Assembly (NCBI RefSeq): GCF_003863365.1
Contig: NZ_RQXT01000027.1
Span: 1-64,000, forward strand
Direction: 5' to 3'
From: Mesorhizobium tamadayense
GTDB lineage: Bacteria; Pseudomonadota; Alphaproteobacteria; Rhizobiales; Rhizobiaceae
Length of the DNA stretch: 64,000 nucleotides
Below the pieces are notes generated by a model. The model saw nothing but the letters and a program-made list of their open reading frames with translations. It ran no database searches and was not told the origin of the DNA. The position numbers and the translations under genes were made by a program. Shown here piece after piece: positions 58,608-64,000 of the stretch; position 1 is the first letter of the stretch; every line of letters starts with the position of its first letter.

Positions 58608-59174
58608 ATGGCCAACGGGCTCCGGTTCAGGACGGCGCGGGACCTTTTCAGCGCCTACCCAGCCGTCGCCCGGGATATGAAAGCTGCCCCAACCGACCAG
58701 CCTTCGATCGAGTTTTGCCGTGCGCTGCTGGCCGGGCGCGTGCCCGAGGAAGCAATCACCTTCTGCGCCTATCTGCTGCCCGAGCGGGCCGCGGTCTGGT
58801 GGGCGCATGAGTGCCTGGGCAACCTTGCGGAACTCCTCGGCGACAGAGACCTCGAATTGCTGGCGCTCGTCCGCGACTGGGTCGGCGAACCCGGCAATCC
58901 CGACCATCGCGCGGCGGTGGCCGAGGCCGTCGAGGTGCCGCCGGTGACACCGGCGGCTTGGATCGCCCTGGCGGCGGGTTGGCCCGACAGCGACCGGGCC
59001 ATCGACCGGGCAGCAAGCGGATTTCCAGCAGCCCACGCCGTCGGCGCGGGGGTCCTGGCCGGCCTTGCGCGGGTATCGCTCGCCGACCGATTTGCCGTGC
59101 TTTCGGCCTTTGTCGAAATGGGGATCCAGATGGCCGAGATGGAGGCGCGGCAGCAAGCTGCCGACGCTTATTAG
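58608..59174 (+). CDS. Conserved hypothetical protein (possibly DUF6931)
   Basis: A 188-residue cytoplasmic, alanine-rich helical protein with a notable tryptophan motif (PERAAVWWAHECL) and a second WIALAAGW segment. Length and the WWAxxC pattern recall small proteins found beside T6SS and caspase genes (DUF6931), but this is from memory only. The start follows GAGGGCGGGC. It is transcribed towards the converging caspase gene and has no operon partner. Function unknown. Confidence 0.7.
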   Translation: MANGLRFRTARDLFSAYPAVARDMKAAPTDQPSIEFCRALLAGRVPEEAITFCAYLLPERAAVWWAHECLGNLAELLGDRDLELLALVRDWVGEPGNPDHRAAVAEAVEVPPVTPAAWIALAAGWPDSDRAIDRAASGFPAAHAVGAGVLAGLARVSLADRFAVLSAFVEMGIQMAEMEARQQAADAY

Positions 59175-59201
59175 GTCCCCCAGATCAGTCAGGAACCGCG
59201 C

Positions 59202-60440
59202 TCACTTGCAGCCGCCTTGCGCCCATCTGGCCAGCGCCACCTTGAAGCGGGTTCCCAAAGGGTGCTGCAGGCGCAGCACCGAGACATCGTTGGCGGCGAA
59301 ATTCTTCGCCTGCTCGCACAGCCGGGCCTCGTTCCATTCATGACAGCCGTCGCAGTGCTTGCCTTCCCAGGCCGACTTGTCGAGGCCCTCCACCGGACTG
59401 AACAGCGGCGTGCCCTTGATCAGTTGGGCGATGCTCTTGCCGTCGATGGCCGGGTCGCCGAACTTGACCGGGTGATCAAAAAGGATCGGCTCGTCCGTCG
59501 CCAGCTTCGGGATTTTCTGACGCAACAGGTTGAGCGCAAGCTGGTCGTCGGCCTGGCCTGGTGCTGCCCCGGTATTGCGCGTATCGGAACCGCCTTCGGC
59601 CTGCGGGGCGCTTGCCTCGCCCACGATCAGCGGCGCGTTGAGATCGACCTTGTGCAGGACGACCTCGGTGGTCAGCGAGACGTTGATCCACGGACGCTGC
59701 TTGCCGGCGGTCGCCTTGAAGACGTCGCTGGTGACCCTGTTCATCGCCTCGGTGATGGAGGTGTTGGATTCGCCTATGTGCTGGATCAGCGCCGCGGTGA
59801 ACGGCGAGTGCCCGCCCGATCCATCAAAGGCAAGCTGGTTCGGGCTGGCGGCGAAGGCGACGAGCGTGCCGGCGCCGCCATTCTCGATCGGGATCTCGGC
59901 AAGGCCGCTGGTCGCACCCTTGACGCCGGCGGTCCTGGCCAGCACCTCGGCAAGCGGGTTGTCCCGGCAGGCATCCAGAAATACTAGCCTGATGCTGGTC
60001 TCGCGCGACATCTGGCGCAGGATGAAATCGACCGGCACGGCCTCGAAGTCGAGCGAGGTCTCATCCTCGAGCGCAGCGTCGACGGGAAGCAGGTAGTTCT
60101 TGCCCGAGACCTGCAGGCCATGGCCTGCGTAGAAGAACAGCGCAATGTAGGCACCGCGCACCTCTCTGGCAAACTGGGCGACCGTGGCCTGCGTCTGCTG
60201 CTTGCTGAGATCGTAGCCGGAGACCACTTCAAAGCCCAGGTTCTGCAGGCGCTCGGCCATGGCCTCGGCATCGCGCACCGGATTGGTGAGCGGCAATGCG
60301 TGCTGGTACTGCGAGTTGCCGAGCACGAGCGCGACGCGGCGCTCGGCGCCGGCGGCGGTCAAAGTCAAAAACAAGGCAAGCACAGCGAGCCCGACGGCGC
60401 GAAGCCGGCGGCCGCAACGGGCGATCGGGTCGGAGACCAC
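59202..60440 (-). CDS. Exported caspase-family protein with C-terminal CXXCH motif
   Basis: A 412-residue exported protein. The GTG at 60440 follows the upstream gene's stop by ten bases; the longer open frame is out-of-frame overlap with that gene. After a signal peptide (to about residue 32) comes the caspase fold with His107 (FFYAGHGLQ) and Cys158 (VFLDACRDNPL). About 180 further residues end in KHCDGCHEWNEARLC; CDGCH is a CXXCH pattern, as in c-type haem attachment. It is probably co-transcribed with the YceI-OmpA gene. Substrate unknown. Confidence 0.85.
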   Translation of the reverse strand: MVSDPIARCGRRLRAVGLAVLALFLTLTAAGAERRVALVLGNSQYQHALPLTNPVRDAEAMAERLQNLGFEVVSGYDLSKQQTQATVAQFAREVRGAYIALFFYAGHGLQVSGKNYLLPVDAALEDETSLDFEAVPVDFILRQMSRETSIRLVFLDACRDNPLAEVLARTAGVKGATSGLAEIPIENGGAGTLVAFAASPNQLAFDGSGGHSPFTAALIQHIGESNTSITEAMNRVTSDVFKATAGKQRPWINVSLTTEVVLHKVDLNAPLIVGEASAPQAEGGSDTRNTGAAPGQADDQLALNLLRQKIPKLATDEPILFDHPVKFGDPAIDGKSIAQLIKGTPLFSPVEGLDKSAWEGKHCDGCHEWNEARLCEQAKNFAANDVSVLRLQHPLGTRFKVALARWAQGGCK

Positions 60441-60450
60441 CCCCGCGACC

Positions 60451-61557
60451 TCAGTTCGCGAGCTTGGTGGCGGAGAACTCGATCCGCCGGTTGAGGGCCT
60501 TGTTCTTGGGCGTGTCGTTGGCGGCGACCGGCCGTTCCTCGCCATAGCCGGCGGCGCTGATCTGGCTGCGCGGCACACCGTCGGCCACAAGCGCGTCGGC
60601 GATCGCCTGGGCCCGCCGCTCGGCCAGCGCCTTGTTCGCCTCGGGCGATCCGTCGGAGTCGGTATGGCCGGACACCTCGACCTTGAGGGCGGGGCATTTG
60701 CGGACGACGCCTTCGACCTCCGCCAGCAGTGGGCGGCTCTTGGCATCGAGCCTTGCGCTCGCCTGCCGGAAGTAGATGGCGCCGGTGCGCGAGAGCACGG
60801 CAAACCGGTTCAGGCACTCCTCGTCGCTGAAATTCGCTTTCGCCGCATCGGTGGCGACAGGCCCGACGTCGGCAGCGCTCGCCGCGACGGCCTGGACTGC
60901 GGCCGGCTTGCCACCATCGGCGGTGAAGACGAAATCAAAGGACACCGACGCGGTCGGCACGATATTGGTCACATTGGCCGCCTGTTGCAGCTTGTCGATG
61001 TTGGGCAGCAGGCCAAAGTCTTCGACATGGACCGCGACGGGCGCTTCCGACGCGACGGAAACCTGGGTGTCGCTGATCATGGTGACGACGACGCTGGCCT
61101 CGAGGTCCTTGTCGACACCGTGCAAGCTGAGGCGGAATGGCAAGGTCGCCTTGATCCTGCGCTTTGCCGGCAGGTCGGCGAACGCGGCGCGGTCCACCTT
61201 CGCCGTCAGTTCGGCCGTCGGATACTTGAAGGTCTCGAAGAACAGGAAGCGCATGCGGACATTGCGAAGGTCGACGCCGGTGTCGACCGAATTGAGGTCG
61301 AAGCTGATCTTTGCGTCACCGGCCGCGCTCAGCGTGCCAGTGATGTTTCTTATTTTGTTGGTCTCGACGATCGTGTTCTTCTTGACCGACTGATAGGTCA
61401 GCACCGAAGCGGAGGGATCGAGCGTCCAGTTGGGCTCGGCGCGCGCGGCTTGCGGTTCGAACAGCAGCAAAGCGAATAGTGCGGCGACGATGAAACCCGT
61501 GGCTCGCGCGGCGGCCACCACTCGCAGATTCCGCCAGAATGCGACGACTTCGACCAT
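60451..61557 (-). CDS. YceI-like domain fused to OmpA-like domain, exported
   Basis: A 368-residue exported protein. A signal peptide (to about residue 41, ending AARA) is followed by a YceI-like lipocalin fold (WTLDPSASVLTYQSVKKNTI, IKATLPFRLSLHGVDKDLEA). Then comes a linker and an OmpA-like peptidoglycan-binding domain (LKVEVSGHTDSDGSPEANKA, NRRIEFSATK). The start at 61557 has GGGGGG upstream; an earlier frame start at 61617 is less likely. The YceI part would bind a hydrophobic ligand such as an isoprenoid, and the OmpA part would hold it on the cell wall. It lies directly upstream of the CXXCH caspase gene. Confidence 0.8.
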   Translation of the reverse strand: MVEVVAFWRNLRVVAAARATGFIVAALFALLLFEPQAARAEPNWTLDPSASVLTYQSVKKNTIVETNKIRNITGTLSAAGDAKISFDLNSVDTGVDLRNVRMRFLFFETFKYPTAELTAKVDRAAFADLPAKRRIKATLPFRLSLHGVDKDLEASVVVTMISDTQVSVASEAPVAVHVEDFGLLPNIDKLQQAANVTNIVPTASVSFDFVFTADGGKPAAVQAVAASAADVGPVATDAAKANFSDEECLNRFAVLSRTGAIYFRQASARLDAKSRPLLAEVEGVVRKCPALKVEVSGHTDSDGSPEANKALAERRAQAIADALVADGVPRSQISAAGYGEERPVAANDTPKNKALNRRIEFSATKLAN

Positions 61558-61760
61558 GGAACGCCCCCCAAGGACAACCCGATCTCGATACCGGCACGAG
61601 ATGGGAGCATAGAGCACTCGCGCTTGCTTGGCGAGCGGCTGCGGCCATGCTCCATGCCTAAAGTCGAGATCGCAGAATTAGGCCCGGACAGGCGGAGTGC
61701 GACGATATGCAAGTCAAAGAACGAAGAAGCTTAGCGACCGACTGGCCTGCTATCGAACCC

Positions 61761-62048
61761 TCATCCGCCCCAGCCGCCACCTCCACCTCCACCGCCACCG
61801 CCGCCTCCCAAAGCAGGTTTGATGACGACGGGTGTGGTTTCTTCCTCGACCGGTTGGATCAGTTTCTTGGCGGTGACCTTCTTCCGCTTGACGACCTTTG
61901 GCTCGGTCGTCGTGCGCACAACCTTCGTCTTATGCTTTGCCGTCGGGGCCGGCTCGACCCTCGGCGTCACGGTCATGCACCCCGCGACAACCAGAGCGCC
62001 GGATAGGATCGTTGCGGCGATTGCGTGTTTCGATGCCCAGCCCACCAC
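61761..62048 (-). CDS. Small basic lipoprotein with glycine-rich tail
   Basis: A 95-residue lipoprotein: signal peptide with lipobox VVAGC (Cys24), then a lysine-rich, threonine/valine-rich region (KHKTKVVRTTTEPKVVKRKK) and a C-terminus of about a dozen consecutive glycines ending GGWGG. No enzyme domain is present. The low-complexity tail is encoded by a run of GGN codons. It sits between the caspase/Sel1 gene and the YceI-OmpA gene on the same strand, 20 bases after the former. It may be a surface or linker lipoprotein; function unknown. Confidence 0.7.
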   Translation of the reverse strand: MVGWASKHAIAATILSGALVVAGCMTVTPRVEPAPTAKHKTKVVRTTTEPKVVKRKKVTAKKLIQPVEEETTPVVIKPALGGGGGGGGGGGGWGG

Positions 62049-62068
62049 CTTGCCTCCTTGTTGATCGA

Positions 62069-64000
62069 TCAGAACAAGTCCCGGCGCGGATTGGCTTGTT
62101 CCCAGACCGCCCTGGCCGTCTTGACCAGTTGATCGTCCAACGAGCCGTCCGCCGAAATCTTCGACTTGAGTTCTCCACGCATCTGTTTCAAAGCGGCCGT
62201 CTTCGCCTTGGCTCCAAATTTCGCCAACGTGGCCTTAGCGTCCGGAATTTCGTTGCGAAGGTCGAGCGCAGCCGCGAAAGCAAGGTAGCGCGCGGCCACG
62301 GCCTGGTCGGCCTTGTCGCCCCTTTGCATCTCAAGAGCCGCGCGATCATACGCAGCCGACTGATCGCCGCGGTCGGTCGCCAACTCGAACAACCTTTGCG
62401 CTTCGGCAAGATCCTGCTGCACGCCGACACCGTCCCTGTACATGCGCGCAAGGCTGCCCGGAGCGTAGGGCTGGCCGAGATCCATGGATTTCTGGAAGAG
62501 CGAGAGCGCGGTCTTGGGGTCCTTCTCGACCCCTGTGCCGGCAAGGTAATTGCGGCCGAGCAGGTTCATCGAATACATGTCCTGCCGCTCGACCCCGGCC
62601 TTGAGGAAGGCCACTGCGCGAGCTGGATCGGCAGGCACGCCGTTACGTCCTTCCGTAAAGATCGCGGCGAGATCGTTCATGGCATAGGTGTGCCCCATCG
62701 CCGCCGCCTTGAGCAGCAGGTCCAGCCCCTTGGTGGTGTCACGCTCGACGCCGTAGCCGTTGAACAAGGCGCGCCCCCATGACGTCATCCCGTAGGGATC
62801 GCCCTTGTCGGACGCCGCAGCGTAGAATGTGTTGGCCTGCTTACGGTTGGCGGGCATTCCCGTTCCCGTCGCATTGAGGTAGCCAAGCTCGAACACAGCT
62901 CGGACGTGTCCTTTGTCGGCGGCCTCCTCAATCGCCTTCTTCGCCTGGTCGACCTTGCCGGCCGCCAGCAGCGCCCGCCCGAGCTCGTAACGGAAGCGGG
63001 CGACGTCGGGGTAGGCTTTCACAGCCGCCCGGCAGACGTCCACGGCGTTGGTGCTGATTTCGTTCGGCAGCAGGCCGGGGACAACGCCCTGCAGGTCGAG
63101 AGGCTCGCCGGCCTCCCTGTCGCAGGGCTCGACGCTTGGCGACAGCTTCATCGTCGCCGGCTTGGACGACGTGTTGTCGGCCCTGATTTCGAAGCCGACT
63201 ATCAGTGGCTTGACGGCGCCTATCTGGGGTTCGTAGCGCAAGCGGTCGACTTCATCGGCCATCAGGCTTGAATCCGGGGACAAGGTGCGGTCCGGCAGCG
63301 ACAGCGTCCCCGTTGCCGGATAGCTCGCGAGCTTCAGGCTGACCGCGGGGTCCTTGGTCGGGAAATCCAGCTTCAGCGGAACCGGCCCGACGCCGACCGG
63401 AACGCTGATGTCGCGGTTCTCGATCGCCTCGGCGGCACCGGTGATGTGGATGCCGCGCTCCAGCACCTGTTGCTTCTGCTCGGCCTCGAGCGAGGCCATG
63501 AGCTGCTGCCCTTGGGCAGCGTCCCCGTTCTTGACGCGGAACACCAGGATGCCCTGGGATTGGCCGCCCCAGTTGTCGCGCGTGGCATAGGCCAGCATGT
63601 CGACCTCTTCCTGCGCGCCGGAGCCTTTCGGCACATCCATCGCAAGGCGCGGCAGATCCTTGCCCGCGATCGGCTCGCCGGTCGCGACAGGCTTGCCGTC
63701 CAGCATCAGGCGCCCAAGCGCCGGCGGTCTTTCGATGCTGACGGTGACCGCGCCGCCGTCGACATCCACCGGTTCCGGCAGGCCCAGCGCGACGGGCCCG
63801 ACACCCGACGGCACGACCTTTTCCAGCACCGGCGGCAGCGCCGGGCGGCTGGCGCGGCGCATCAGCACCACCTCGTCGATCAGCGAGGAGTTCTCCCACG
63901 GAACCTGCTTGCCGTCGGTGGCTTTAACCACGTCGCGGCGAACGGCAGCCATCACCGTGCGGATTTCCTGGTTCGGTGCCAGCGCGCGGCGGGAAAAGGC
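62069..64000 (-). CDS. Caspase-family protein with Sel1 repeats (N-terminus outside window)
   Basis: The frame is open at the right edge, giving 643 residues of a larger protein. The first visible part (VMAAVRRDVVKATDGKQVPW, then NSSLIDEVVL) matches the end of the caspase fold of the two other caspase proteins in this window (AMNRVTSDVFKATAGKQRPW and ALTRVRGQVTEATQGRQRPW), so the N-terminus should contain the His-Cys dyad. A cadherin-like/beta-rich region with two similar units (VPSGVGPVALGLPEPV, and VPVGVGPVPLKLDFP) follows. Then come about six Sel1-type repeats (AVFELGYLNATGTGMPANRK and similar) and a helical end. An in-frame GTG/ATG at 63955/63952 is internal, not the start. Confidence 0.8.
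   Translation of the reverse strand, partial: AFSRRALAPNQEIRTVMAAVRRDVVKATDGKQVPWENSSLIDEVVLMRRASRPALPPVLEKVVPSGVGPVALGLPEPVDVDGGAVTVSIERPPALGRLMLDGKPVATGEPIAGKDLPRLAMDVPKGSGAQEEVDMLAYATRDNWGGQSQGILVFRVKNGDAAQGQQLMASLEAEQKQQVLERGIHITGAAEAIENRDISVPVGVGPVPLKLDFPTKDPAVSLKLASYPATGTLSLPDRTLSPDSSLMADEVDRLRYEPQIGAVKPLIVGFEIRADNTSSKPATMKLSPSVEPCDREAGEPLDLQGVVPGLLPNEISTNAVDVCRAAVKAYPDVARFRYELGRALLAAGKVDQAKKAIEEAADKGHVRAVFELGYLNATGTGMPANRKQANTFYAAASDKGDPYGMTSWGRALFNGYGVERDTTKGLDLLLKAAAMGHTYAMNDLAAIFTEGRNGVPADPARAVAFLKAGVERQDMYSMNLLGRNYLAGTGVEKDPKTALSLFQKSMDLGQPYAPGSLARMYRDGVGVQQDLAEAQRLFELATDRGDQSAAYDRAALEMQRGDKADQAVAARYLAFAAALDLRNEIPDAKATLAKFGAKAKTAALKQMRGELKSKISADGSLDDQLVKTARAVWEQANPRRDLF

Noticed and set aside
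60441..60803. N-terminal extension of the CXXCH caspase frame to 60803
   Set aside because: It overlaps the OmpA domain of the upstream gene in another frame and would hide the signal peptide that begins just after 60440.

Overview
The window looks like chromosome from an alphaproteobacterium of the order Rhizobiales, most likely Mesorhizobium or a close relative. The evidence is high GC content, gene content typical of that group (LysR, GntR and Liv-type genes, a rhizobial imp-type type VI secretion cluster, exported caspase-like proteins), and four copies of a short dispersed hairpin repeat with a common core. No rRNA, tRNA, CRISPR array, insertion sequence or prophage genes were seen.

Region 1 (1-7136) holds small regulator/enzyme units. 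These are a truncated membrane protein, a methyltransferase divergent from a LysR regulator, an XRE-type regulator overlapping a gene for a protein resembling cyanobacterial fluorescence recovery protein (FRP), an SDR gene, and a LysR regulator divergent from a DsbA-like/NAD(P)-binding gene pair with a perfect 8-3-8 inverted repeat between them. Region 2 (7220-13548) is a GntR regulator plus a complete branched-chain-type ABC transporter (LivJHMGF) with an Asp/Glu/hydantoin-type racemase; a perfect ATTGTATACAAT palindrome upstream of livJ is a candidate GntR operator. Region 3 (13673-15417) has a small exported protein, an AhpD-like protein and a SigJ-like ECF sigma factor interrupted by a -1 frameshift.

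Region 4 (15505-42641) is a T6SS with all 13 core components. tssH (clpV) is divergent from tssA-B-C-hcp-E-F-G-tagH-J-K-L-M-tagF, and the run continues into an effector cassette. The cassette holds a PAAR-like (DUF4150) protein with a cysteine/histidine-rich HNH-like C-terminus, two tandem related small proteins that look like duplicated immunity genes, a DUF2169 adaptor and a ketosynthase-fold protein lacking all catalytic residues. On the opposite strand follow a HEAT-repeat protein, a DUF6484 protein and VgrG, whose C-terminus is a long repeat-built needle.

Region 5 (42949-52897) carries a second tagH-tssL-tssM set, followed by a PP2C phosphatase and a transmembrane Ser/Thr kinase. There is therefore one sheath/baseplate/tube set but two membrane-complex sets, plus a threonine-phosphorylation switch. 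The N-termini of both TssL proteins and of the kinase share a (K/R)T-x-I motif that could be the phospho-switch site read by the FHA proteins.

Region 6 (52910-64000) encodes envelope proteins: DUF1036, a membrane-anchored M23 endopeptidase fused to a transglycosylase-like domain, three caspase-family proteins (one with a CXXCH motif, one fused to Sel1 repeats and cut by the window edge), an OmpA protein, a YceI-OmpA fusion and a glycine-rich lipoprotein. Their link to the T6SS is inferred only from position. All functional calls come from reading motifs and context; no database search was run.
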